This document shows, in pieces, positions 12,061-22,338 of a stretch of 64,000 bases of DNA (position 1 is its first letter; every line of letters begins with the position of its first letter). The translations under genes were made by a program, and so were the position numbers. This DNA is from Cynocephalus volans (taxonomy: Eukaryota > Chordata > Mammalia > Dermoptera > Cynocephalidae), in the NCBI RefSeq assembly GCF_027409185.1, contig NC_084466.1, positions 72,832,501-72,896,500 of the forward strand. The letters run 5' to 3'. The notes under the pieces were generated by a model. It was not told the origin of the DNA. It ran no database searches and saw only the letters and a program-made list of their open reading frames with translations.

Positions 12061-13349
12061 GTAAAACATGACACATTTGCGCACAGTATTAGTGGGATTA
12101 AAAGAAAAGACATTATGTTGAAACTGGCCATTATAAAACAATATATGAATGCAAGATGTTAGACAGTATAATTAAAATAACAAGTACCTGTGCCAGGAAA
12201 GGTGGGAATGAGTTAAAAGCAATCATCTCTAAAAGAATTGTATCTATACATGCCACATGTAGTCTGCCCAGCTCCACTAAATAGCTGAGATTTAGTTCTA
12301 AATAAATGATTTCATCCAGTATGGAACATCAAAGCGAAAAAAGCCTCAGGTTGACTTCTCAGCCTATGGGTCAAGACTAGAGGTTTAAGGAGCAGATCAT
12401 CACATGGACCATAAGTGCTGTGACACTGTTTCTGGGACAGAGTCTGGGTGAGATTCACAGAAGCCTTAACCCCAGGGCTCTATAAGTCAGCCCAAAGCAG
12501 GGCAACTTCTCAAATACCAGGGGCACATGCCTACTAAGCTGATGCTGAAAAGATGTGAAACCATCTTGGGTAGGATGGGCCACAGACTCAGCCCAAGGGG
12601 ACTGGAGGTAGCAATATCTTACCCAGCAATGTGTCTAGTGGCCAGGCACAGTGTCACACACAACTGCTATGTAAATATTTCCATAAGTGGGACACACTCT
12701 AATTCCGGCCACAGATTGACCTCCTAATTTGAAAATAAAATGAATGTGTGAACTCACTTATAAACTCTAAAAAACCTAAATAAATTTAAAGGATAAAATA
12801 ATGGAACATTGCCTACCTGTTCCTAATTCTTAAAGATGCCCGCACCATTTTATTGCCTTAAATGAGTGCCAAATTTCCCACTGAAATTTGTCTATTCAAT
12901 GAAAGCCGTGTAAGATATAAGAATTTCATGGAACTCTTTTGATTCATTATGAATGAAAAGAAGTAGTAAGTTAATCTTTTTGGTAGGGTGAGGTGCAGTA
13001 TCAGGCGGTGTGAAAAAATAAAAAGCTTCTCACCACTCTCTTAAATATGCCCTGGTTATATCACTCATGGTTGTTCCAAGGCACTTTATAGTGTAGTGAC
13101 AGTTCCTGATGAGTGATTGGGAGTAGCAGGATTAACACAAACCTCTACATCAAACAGTATTTGCCACAGTCTAGTGGCATCTGACTCAGTTTGCCCACAT
13201 AGAACCTTTCACCTCTTTAAATCAGCCATTGGCCAATGGGGGGATTTCCCTCTACTTCTGAAATATTGATGTCATATCTTTACTACAAGAATAAACCAGA
13301 AAATAATTTGATGAAATTTAATAAAATCTGAGGGAGGCAAATAAGATGT
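12061..13349. other. Unassigned sequence before L1 copy 1
   Basis: No gene or repeat family recognised. It supplies the insertion site of the following L1. Confidence 0.45.
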
Positions 13350-13367
13350 AAAAACCTTGCCCAGCTG
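13350..13367 (+). repeat. Target-site duplication, left (L1 copy 1)
   Basis: The 18 bases aaaaaccttgcccagctg are repeated exactly after the poly-A tail at 20043-20060. This fixes both ends of the insertion. Confidence 0.95.
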
Positions 13368-15098
13368 GGAGGGATCCTAAGATGGCAGTGGCTGCGGCGG
13401 TTGGCGCGGAGTAGCTGAGGTGGAAAAGGCAGCCATTGGGCCTTAGGCAGCCGGGAAACTTGTGGACCTTCCTCTTGCCGTCTCTTAAGGGAGGACCGCT
13501 GCTGGTGGCCGGTCGTGGGGGCTGACCGCCACTTTGCCCTTGGCAGGAGAGGCTGCCTCATTTACAGGCAACAACTTTGAAGTATGGAGCAGGAAAAGAA
13601 CTGTTTCTTAGCTGCAAAAGTGAGTCTCTAAACAGGGAACACAGTGCCAGGGCTGTTGTTGACGCTGCCAGGATCCCGGAGGCCGGGGCCACGCTAAAGG
13701 CGGCCAGCTGCCCTATTCAGGATTCGAGGTTTCAGGCTGGCATAAATGAAGATTCCTGGGAGCGCCCAAGCCACGCCATGGGACTGAGTGAGCAGCCCGA
13801 GGCGGCAGCAGGTGAGAACAGGGATGGCAACGACGCAGAGGCAGAGAGGGAGCCGCCCGTCCTGGCACAGCCCCGTGAGTGACCCCTGCCCGGCCCTGCT
13901 CGGGGGGGGGGGGGGGGGGGGGGGCGGGGGGGGGCGGGGGGGCGGGGGGGGGGCGGATGCCTGCCCTGCTTCCGCCTGCCCCACCGGGCCACTCACGGGC
14001 CCTGGGGCTGCCTCCAGTTTCTCAGGTGGTGGTGGCTCCGGTCCACCTCAGCCAAGCCTGTCCTCCTCGCCTGGCTCGGCTCCTCACTGAGCCTTCCCAC
14101 TTGCTTGCCCTGGTGCGGGGCTTCCCGGGGCCTGCGGGCCGGCCTCCCCTCCCACTCCCTCCGCGGTTCTCTAGTGGGGCTGGTGGCGTGGGGTGTCCCC
14201 AGCCAGCATTGGGAGGGCAAAGAAGAACGGGCTGGGCCAACCGTCACTCCACTGCACCCCGGGCTCCGGCCCCCGGTAAATTTCCTGTTACAAGGAGGCA
14301 GATACCATCTCTGCGGCCACCAGTTCAGAAAAACGCCTAACCGATTTCTGGTTAGGAATAGTGTGGTTGGAGAGTTCCCGAGTTCGCTTGAACCTGCCGG
14401 AGAGCTGACTGTGGGCAGGCACCGGACTCAGTCCACGCCAGGAGGATACAAAGGTGAACCGTGTGCTGCGGGCTCCTCCCCCGAGGAGCACACGCTCTGG
14501 TGTGGGAGATAAGACAAGTATACAAATAACCGCGATACCAGGAGGAAGGTGATAAGTCCCGAGAAAGATCTACACAGTGCTACAAAGGCACCCAGAGTGA
14601 CTGGTCGTCTGCGCCTAGCAGAAACCTGGTAGACTTCCTGGGCAAGGCAGTGCCGAGCAGGGTCTTAAAGGCCCAGCTGATAGACGAAGTTTGCAGAAGA
14701 CACGTCCCAGCCTAGCCCAGTGCGCGGAGAGTGGGGAGACGTTGGGCTAAGGAGGCGGAGACTCGACAGAAACCACACACCCTGTGGGGTTGCCACTGCA
14801 TGATCCAACAGCCCAGGCCAGAGCGCATGGAACAGGGAGAAGTCCTGCACGGGAAGTGGAAGCTCAGCAGAGACCACACACCCTGCGGTACCGCCCTGTG
14901 ATCCAGCAGCACAGCAGAGTCCAAGCTGACCAGAGAGGTGGCTCCCCAGAGAGGCCCAAGACCCGAGGCAACCACACACACAAGGCACTAGAGGCCAATT
15001 GAGTAGTCAAGGAGGTAGCCATACCAAATTGGCAACCACAGCAACATCTTAGTTAGTCAAAAGTCTCAAACTGGTGGACTGTGAAATCCCCTGCCACA
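13368..15098 (+). promoter_or_regulatory. L1 5'UTR/promoter region, copy 1
   Basis: GC- and CpG-rich leader upstream of ORF1. In L1s this region holds the internal polymerase II promoter. A YY1-like core 'aagatgg' lies 12 bases from the element start (13379-13385); copy 2 keeps the fuller 'caagatggcgg' form. A long G tract sits at 13903-13953. Segment 14459-14555 is absent from copy 2. The many overlapping frames here come mostly from GC richness. Confidence 0.8.
13903..13953 (+). repeat. Poly-G tract with C interruptions
   Basis: About 50 bases, nearly all G in several long runs separated by single C. Copy 2 has only a short G run at the matching place (about 41413-41418), so the tract expanded in copy 1 or shrank in copy 2. 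It can in principle form G-quadruplexes, and it is also a likely place for sequencing or assembly error. Confidence 0.95.
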
Positions 15099-16080
15099 AT
15101 GAATAAACATCAAAAAAAAGATACCAGAAATACAAAAAATCATGAAAGTACACCACCAAAAGTTAATAAATCTCAAACTCTAGATCCTATAGAACAAGAA
15201 GCCCTTGAAATGACTGACAAGGAATTTCGAGTGATAATCCTAAAGAAACTGAATGAGATACAAGAAAACTCAGCTAGACATCATGATGAAATGAGGAAAA
15301 GTATACAGGACCTGAAAGAGGAAATGTACAAGGAAATCAATGTCCTGAGAAAAAATGTAGCAAAACTTGCTGAACTGAAGAAGTTATTCAGAGAAATAAA
15401 AAACACAATGGAGAGTTTAACCAGCAAGCTCTTGTCAAAGTTGAAGAGAGAACCTCTGAACTTGAAGATGGGCTGTTTGAAATAACACAAGCAGACAAAA
15501 AAAAAGAAAAAAGAATCAAAGACATTGAAGAAAATCTGAGAGAGATATCAGACAACCTTAAGCGCTCAAATATCCGAGTCATGGGTATTCCAGAAGGGGA
15601 GGAAAATGGAGATTCCATTGAAAACATATTCAACAAATAGTGGCAGAAAATATCCCAGGTATAGGAAAAATCACAGATCTTCAGATCCAGGAAGCTCAAC
15701 GATCTCCAAACGTATTCAACCCAAAAAGGCCTTCTGCAAGACATGTTATAGTCAAATTGGCAAAACTCAGAGACAAAGAGAGAATCTTAAAAGCTGCAGG
15801 AGAGAAGCGTCAAATCACCTATAAGGGAGCCCCAATCAGGCTAACATCAGACTTTTCATCACAAACCCTAAAAGCTAGAAAGGAATGGGATGATATATTC
15901 AAAATACTAAAAGACAAAGATTGCCAGCCAAGAATACTCTACCCTGCAAGGCTATCCTTCCGAAATGAAGGGAAAATAGTATATTTCTCAGACAAACAAA
16001 AACTGCGGGAGTTCACTACCACATGACCAACCTTACAAGAAATCCTCAAGGGAGTACAGGGTTTGGTTCCTGAAAAATAA
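15099..16080 (+). pseudogene. ORF1: L1 ORF1 remnant, copy 1
   Basis: ORF1p is the trimeric RNA-binding protein that coats L1 RNA in the cytoplasm. The intended start is the ATG at 15099 (M-N-K-H-Q-K-K), with an in-frame ATG six codons earlier. The coiled-coil part reads through to about 15430, where two extra bases relative to copy 2 shift the frame. A one-base loss near 15637 shifts it again; the RNA-binding domain and C-terminal domain then run open from 15640 to 16023. A TGA at 16024-16026 replaces what is CGA in copy 2, a change expected from CpG decay. The original stop is the TAA at 16078-16080. Not functional. Confidence 0.93.
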
Positions 16081-16267
16081 CTACCACTGCCATAAAAACC
16101 CAAGAAAAATCAATACCCACTAGTTTAATAAAAATGGCATTCATGAAGAGAAAATAAACAAACAAAGACGCTATCTACAACCTAAGGAACCAACAAACAC
16201 AGAAACCAAACAGTAAATCAGAAAGCAGGGAACAAAAGACACCTAAGACAACCAAACAACCAATATA

Positions 16268-19200
16268 ATGGAATAAATCAACACCTTTCAATAACAACTC
16301 TTAATGTTAAAGGCTTAAACTTCCCAATCAAAAGACACAGACTGGCTGACTGGATCAAAAAGGAGGACCCAACTATATGCCGCCTTCAAGAGACCCACCT
16401 CACCCATAAAGATTCACACAGACTAAGAGTGAAAGGATGGAAAAAGATTTACCATGCAAACAGAAAAGAAAAACGAGCTGGAGTAGCTATTCTTATATCT
16501 GACAAAATAGACTTTAAATGAAAAACCATAAAAGGAGACAATGAGGGACACTACGTAATGATAAAAGGACTGATGCATCAAGACATAACAATCATAAATA
16601 TGTACGCACCCAATGTTGGAGCAGCCAGATTTATAAAACAAACTCTATTAGAACTAAAGAAGGAAATAGACACTAATACCATAATAGCAGGGGACCTGAA
16701 CACCCCACTGTCAATATTAGACAGATCATCTAGGCAAAGAATCAGTAGAGAAACACAAGATCTAAACAAGACTGTAGACCAATTGGAATTGGCAGATATC
16801 TACAGAACATTCCATCCAACAACCTCAGAATATTCATTCTTCTCATCAGCACATGGATCATTCTCCAGGATAGATCACATATTAGGTCACAAATCAAGTC
16901 TCAATAAATTCAAAAAAATTGGAATTATCCCATGTATCTTCTCAGACCACAATGGATGAAAACTAGAAATTAATAACAAACGAAACTCTGGAAAATATAC
17001 AAATACATGGAAATTAAACAGCATTCTACTTAATGACATATGGGTCCAAGAAGAAATCAAGTAGGAAATCAAAAAATTTACTGAAACTAATGAAAATAAT
17101 GATACATCGTACCAAAACCTGTGGGATACTGCAAAAGCAGTATTAAGGGGGAAATTTATTGCATTAAATGTTCACCTCAGAAGAATGGAAAGATGGCAAG
17201 TGAACAACCTAACACTTCACCTTAAAGAACTAGAAAAACAAGAACAATCCAAACCTAAAGTTAGCAGAAGGAAAGAAATCATTAAGATCAGAGCAGAACT
17301 GAATGAAATTGAAACCCAAAAAACAATACAAAAGATCAATGAATCAAAAAGTTGGTTTTTTGAAAAGATAAATAAAATTGACAAACCATTAGCATGGCTA
17401 ACAAAAAAAAGAAGAGAGAAGATTCAAATAACAAAAATTAGAAATGAAAAAGGCGATATTACAACTGATTCATCTGAAATACAAGGAATTATTCAAGACT
17501 GCTATATACAACTATATGCCAACAAATTTGAAAATCTGGAGGAAATGGATAAATTTCTGGACACACACAAGCTCCCAAAACTGAATCATGAAGACGTAGA
17601 AAATCTGAACAGACCAATAACAATAAAGGAGATTGAAGCTGTTATCAGAAGGCTCCCAACAAAGAAAAGCCCAGGACCAGATGGATTCACAGCAGAATTT
17701 TACCAAACATTCAAAGAGGAATTGACACCAATTGTTTACAAACTATTCCAAAAGATTGAAACAGATGCAAATCTCCCAAACTCATTCTGTGAAGCAAACA
17801 TCATCTTGATACCAAAACCAGGTAAAGATATAACCAAAAAAGAAAACTACAGGCCGATATCCTTGATGAATATAGATGCAAAAATCCTCACTAAAATACT
17901 AGCAAACAGAGGACAGCAACACATATGTAAAATTATTCACCACAATCAAGTGGGATTCATCCCAGGGATGCAAGGTTGGTTCAACATACGCAAATCAATA
18001 AATGTGATACACCATATTAATAAAGTCAAACACAAGGACCATATGATCATCTCTATAGATGCTGAAAAAGGATTTGATAAAATTCAGTACTCATTTATGA
18101 CAAAGACCCTCTATAAGTTAGGTATAGAGGGAAAGTATCTCAACATAATTAAAGCCATATATGCCAAACCCACTGCCAATATCATCCTGAATGGGGAAAA
18201 GCTGAAAGCTTTTCCTTTAAGAACAGGAACTAGACAAGGATGCCCACTCTCACCACTCCTATTCAACATAGTGTTGGAAGTACTAGCCAGAGCAATCAGA
18301 GAAGAGAAGGAAATAAAGGGCATCCAGATTGGAAAAGATGAAGTCAAACTGTCCCTCTTTGCAGATGACATGATCCTATATATCGAACAGCCTAAAACCT
18401 CTACAAAAAAAAACTCTTGGAATTGATAAATGATTTCAGCACAGTAGCAGGATACAAAATCAACACACAAAAATCAGTAGCATTTCTTTTCTCCAATAGT
18501 GAACATGAGAACGAGAAATCAAGAAAGCCTGCCCATTTACAATAGCCACCAAAAAAATAAAATACTTAGGAATTGAGTTAACCAAGGAGGTGAAAAATCT
18601 CTATAATGAGAACTACAAACCACTGCTGAGAGAAATTAGAGAGGATACAAGAAGATGGAAAGATATCCCATGCTCTTGGACTGGAAGAATCAACATAGTG
18701 AAAATGTGCATACTATCCAAAGTGATATACAAATTCAATGCAATCCCCATCAAAATTCCAAAGACATTTTTCCCAGAAATGGAAAGAACTATCCAGACAT
18801 TTATATGGAACAATAAAAGACCACGCATAGCCAAAGCAATGCTGAGCAAAAAAAATAAAGCTGGAGGCATAACACTACCTGACTTTAAGCTATACTACAA
18901 AGCTATAATAACCAAAACAGTATGGTACTGGCATAAAAATAGACACACTGATCAATGGAATAGAAAAAAGAATCTATTGGACACAGACTTCATGAATACG
19001 ACCCCAAAAGCATGGGCCACCAAAGGAAAAATAAACAAATGGGATTATATCAAACTAAAAATCTTCTGCACAGCAAAAGAAACAATTAACAGAGTTAAAA
19101 GACAACCAACAGAGTGGGAGAAAATATTTGCAAAATATACATCTGACAAAGGATTAATATCCAGAATATATAAGGAACTCAAACAACTTTACAAGAAGAA

Positions 19201-19833
19201 AACAAGCAACCCAATTAAAAAATGGGCAAAAGAGCTAAGTAGGCATTTCTCTAAGGAAGATATACAAATGGCCAACAGACATATGAAAAAATACTCAATA
19301 TCACTCAGCATCCGGGAAATGCAAATCAAACACTGAGATACCATCCAACCCCAGTTAGGATGGCTAAAATCCAAAAGACTCTGAACGATAAATGCTGGCG
19401 AGGTTGCGGAGAAAAAGGAACTCTCATACATTATTGGTGGGACTGCAAAATGGTGCAGCCTCTATGGAAAATGGTATGGAGGTTCCTCAAACAATTGCAG
19501 ATAGATCTACCATATGACCCAGCTATCCCACTGTTGGGAATATACCCAGAGGAATGGAAATCATCAAGTCGAAGGTATACCTGTTCCCCAGTGTTCATTG
19601 CAGCACTCTTTACAATAGCCAAGAGTTGGAACCAGCCCGAATGTCCATCATCGGATGAGTGGATACGGAAAATGTGGTACATCTACACAATGGAATACTA
19701 CTCAGCTATAAAAACGAATGAAATACTGCCATTTGCAACAACATGGATGGACCTTGAGAGAATTATATTAAGTGAAACGAGTCTGGCACAGAAGGAGAAA
19801 TACCGCATGTTCTCACTTATTGGTGGGAGCTAA
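16268..19833 (+). pseudogene. ORF2: L1 ORF2 remnant, copy 1
   Basis: ORF2p is the L1 endonuclease and reverse transcriptase. The start region lost four bases after the ATG at 16268, so the first codons are out of frame. In the ORF2 frame there are stops at 16519-16521 (TGA), 16957-16959 (TGA) and 17062-17064 (TAG). The long open part 17185-18426 covers the linker and reverse transcriptase, and still contains the 'FADDM' motif near 18358-18372. Two extra A's near 18409-18417 and one lost base near 18510 shift the frame. Relative to copy 2, 252 bases are missing near 18970, in frame. Four bases are lost near 19330. The C-terminal Cys/His motif C-X3-C-X7-H-X4-C survives at about 19393-19446. Not functional. 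Confidence 0.95.
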
Positions 19834-20042
19834 AAATTAATATATAAATTCACACACACACACAAAAACTGGGGGGTGGGGAGAAGATATAACAACCACA
19901 ATTATTTGAAGTTGATACGACAAGCAAACAGAAAGGACATTGTTCGGGGGAGGGAGGAGAGGGAGGAGGGAGGGAGGTTTTGGTAAGGGGCAACAATAAT
20001 CAACCACAATGTATATCGACAAAATAACATTTAAAAAAAAAA
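19834..20042 (+). other. L1 3'UTR and poly-A tail, copy 1
   Basis: Begins after the ORF2 stop, with a CA run (19850-19864), a G-rich purine tract (19939-19978) typical of L1 3'UTRs, and a terminal A run. Colinear with the 3'UTR of copy 2. Confidence 0.92.
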
Positions 20043-20060
20043 AAAAACCTTGCCCAGCTG
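20043..20060 (+). repeat. Target-site duplication, right (L1 copy 1)
   Basis: Exact 18-base match to 13350-13367, directly after the A tail. Confidence 0.95.
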
Positions 20061-21347
20061 CCTGAAAATGAAAAGTCCAAGAGCAATCGCCAAAACAACT
20101 ACTTCAAAGTGGGCATTTAAATTCCACGAGGAACCCTATCTCTAGGTAGGGACCAATGCTTTGGAACAGAGATACCAATGAAATAGCAAAGGCTTTTGTT
20201 GTTGTTGTTGTTGTTGTTTTGTTTTTTCTTCCATTTGCTGAAGATAAAGGAGGCTTCTCAGTTAAAGATTTTTTTTTTTTTGGTATATTAAGTGTTCCAT
20301 GGGTACCACTGATCAATGCAGTGGCAAGTGTTCGATGGAGTGGTAGTAAGTTTTGGTAGCTTTTTTTTTTTTTTTTTTTTAGTTCCCAAGTTTCCATTAT
20401 TGCGTGCCCCAGTCATCTGGCAAGGAGATGACTAGATACAAATCACTTTACAACCTTAAGTGAATGTTTTATCGAAGATCTGCCTGTTTCTTCCTCATTT
20501 AAATAGTATTAATCTCCAAAACAACACTTTTGAGAAGGACAAGGATGTATGTGTGTGTGCGTGCATGCCTGTGCACACGTGTGTGTGTGTGCACGCCCAC
20601 ATGGTTGTCTGTCTTTCATTCTTTCCTGAGGGCAACAAATTAATGGGACTTCAAAAAAAAGCAGCCTTTGGTTTTCCAACAGTTTCTGCAGCTGAAATGT
20701 TTCCAATCATAACTGACCCCATTTTCTTTTTGACAGAGATATTCTATGACCTCATGGCTATGTTTTCCAACATTTTTCCTGACATACAAATACAGAATAA
20801 GACTGCTCCTGGCTGCAGGTGATCAGCTGCCAAGGAGCTGCTGTCAGGGGGGGTTCACAACCAGAGCAGGGCACCTACCACTTTGACTTTAGATACTGGA
20901 ATTGTTAAATGACTACTTCCAAAAGGGCTAAATCACACATTCTTTTACTGCAAACAAAATTTCTAATATGATCACCTAAGTTTTGTATCACCTTACAGAC
21001 CTGGATTCTCTCTCTCATCTAAAACACATTAATTACCAATTTGTTTGATGTGAAGTTCCATATGGTTTAATATAGTTCTCCACAAATGCAGATTGCCTGA
21101 ACTAGGTGGACTCTTCCCTGTGGGCTGGCAGATCTCTCTTCAGAGGCACTGTCTCTGATGGGATTTCATCCTGTATATTTTTGCTGCATTTTTCAGTAAG
21201 GGGGGCTTTGGTAAACAAGCAGGAGCTCTTGAGTGAATACACTGCACCTTACACACTCACAGGACTTCTTTCAAAATCAAGGATCAAGCTTTCAGGGAAA
21301 AAGGTAGGATTAGGCAATTTTGACCAGAGAATCAGAATTTCAATGCT
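20061..21347. other. Unassigned sequence with simple repeats
   Basis: Holds a GTT run (20198-20218), poly-T runs at 20268-20281 and 20361-20381, and an alternating GT/CA stretch at 20546-20594. No gene or interspersed repeat recognised. The frames at 20104-20397 are generated by the homopolymers. Confidence 0.5.
20546..20594 (+). repeat. Alternating GT/GC/CA tract
   Basis: Mostly alternating purine-pyrimidine sequence (gtgtgtgcgtgcatg, then gtgcacacgtgtgtg). Such tracts can adopt left-handed DNA in principle; here it is simply an imperfect microsatellite. Confidence 0.9.
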
Positions 21348-21782
21348 TCTATGGTCTGAATGTTTGCCCCTTCCAAATCTCATGTGTAAGCTTGATCCCC
21401 AGTGTGGCAGTGTTAAGAGTTGGGGTTGGGGTCTTTGGGAGGTGATTGGATCATGAGAGCTCTGCCCTTATGAATGTATTAATCCATTCATGGATTGATG
21501 GATCAATGGGTTAATAGGTGAGTGAATTATCATGGGAGTGGCACTGATGGCCTTATAAGGAGAGCAAGTGAGCACATTAACATGTTCTTGCCCTGTCACC
21601 ATGTGATACCCTGGGCCTCCTCAGAACTCCACAGAGAGTTCCCACCAAGAAGGCCCTCACCATATGTGCTCCCTTGACCTTGGACTTCTCAATCTTCAGA
21701 ATTGTAAGAAATAAATTTTGTTTCCTTATAAATCACCCAGTTTCAGGTATTCTGTTATAAGCCACAGAAAATAGACTAATGC
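21348..21782 (+). mobile_element. ERVL-MaLR LTR (MST/MLT1-like), sense
   Basis: The LTR order is visible: 'atggtctgaatgtttgcccc' at the start, 'gtgtggcagtgttaagag', 'aggtgattggatcatgaga', 'aaggccctcacca', 'cttggacttctcaatcttc', an AATAAA at 21711, then 'aatcacccagtttcaggta' and the end 'agactaatgcc'. MaLR elements are non-autonomous ERVL relatives, usually left as solo LTRs. Confidence 0.8.
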
Positions 21783-21925
21783 CAAACATATGCAGATGGG
21801 TATTGTGGTTTTGATACTTGTAACAGAAAAGAATTTGTGTTGCCAAACATGGCCTGACCTATGCCTAGGTGTCAGGAGAGCCACCCTTCCCAGAGGAGCC
21901 CTTGTGATTAGAGGTGATCAAGGGC

Positions 21926-22338
21926 TGTATTAGTCTATTTCTATTGCTTATAACAAAATACTTGAAACTGGGTAATTTATAAAGAAAACCAAATTTATTG
22001 TATACAGTTTCAGAGGCTGGGAAGTCCAAAGTGCAGGGAACACAGCTGATGAGGGCCTTGGTGGTGGTGACAGTGACCCCAGGGTCTCACATGCCAGAAA
22101 TGGTGGAGCAGAGAGAGAGACCAACCTCCTCATTCACTCTCCTTTTAAAACCCTCAGAATCATGCCCGAGCCACCATTATTAATCCATTCACTATGGTAG
22201 GGCTCTACAATCTAATCACCTCTCCAAGGCCCCACCTTTCAATTACCATAATAAGATTTCCCCCCTCAACAGTTACAGTGGGGATTTAAGCTTCAATGAG
22301 GTTGGGTGGGGGTGGATGGGGGCATCCAATCTACAGCA
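21926..22338 (-). mobile_element. ERVL-MaLR LTR (MST/MLT1-like), antisense
   Basis: Starts with 'tgtattagtctatttctattgc' read on the plus strand, the reverse complement of a MaLR LTR end, then 'gaaactgggtaatttataa' and 'aggctgggaagtccaaagt'. It belongs to the same group as the LTR at 21348-21782 but points the other way, leaving a 143-base spacer. Confidence 0.8.

Larger units (their letters stand above)
13368..20042 (+). mobile_element. Full-length L1 retrotransposon, copy 1 (inactive)
   Basis: It carries every L1 part in order: a GC-rich 5'UTR (13368-15098), ORF1 remains (15099-16080), ORF2 remains (16268-19833), a 3'UTR with a G-rich purine tract, and a poly-A tail (about 20030-20042). 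It is closely related to copy 2 at 40888-47666 throughout. Compared with copy 2 it has many more disabling changes: frameshifts in ORF1, loss of the ORF2 start frame, several stops and a 252-base internal ORF2 deletion. The exact 18-bp target duplication marks ordinary target-primed insertion. Confidence 0.97.

Noticed and set aside
13577..14340. Several overlapping frames of 84-153 codons with poly-Gly and poly-Pro
   Set aside because: They arise from the poly-G tract and GC-rich L1 5'UTR; composition alone explains most of them.
14665..15002. Frames of 72-107 codons on both strands before ORF1 of copy 1
   Set aside because: They are L1 5'UTR shadows without matching constraint or start context. 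The better-supported shared 5'UTR frames are listed as findings.
20104..20397. Frame with runs of Lys and Thr, and its complement with poly-Val and poly-Phe
   Set aside because: Produced by GTT, poly-T and poly-A runs.
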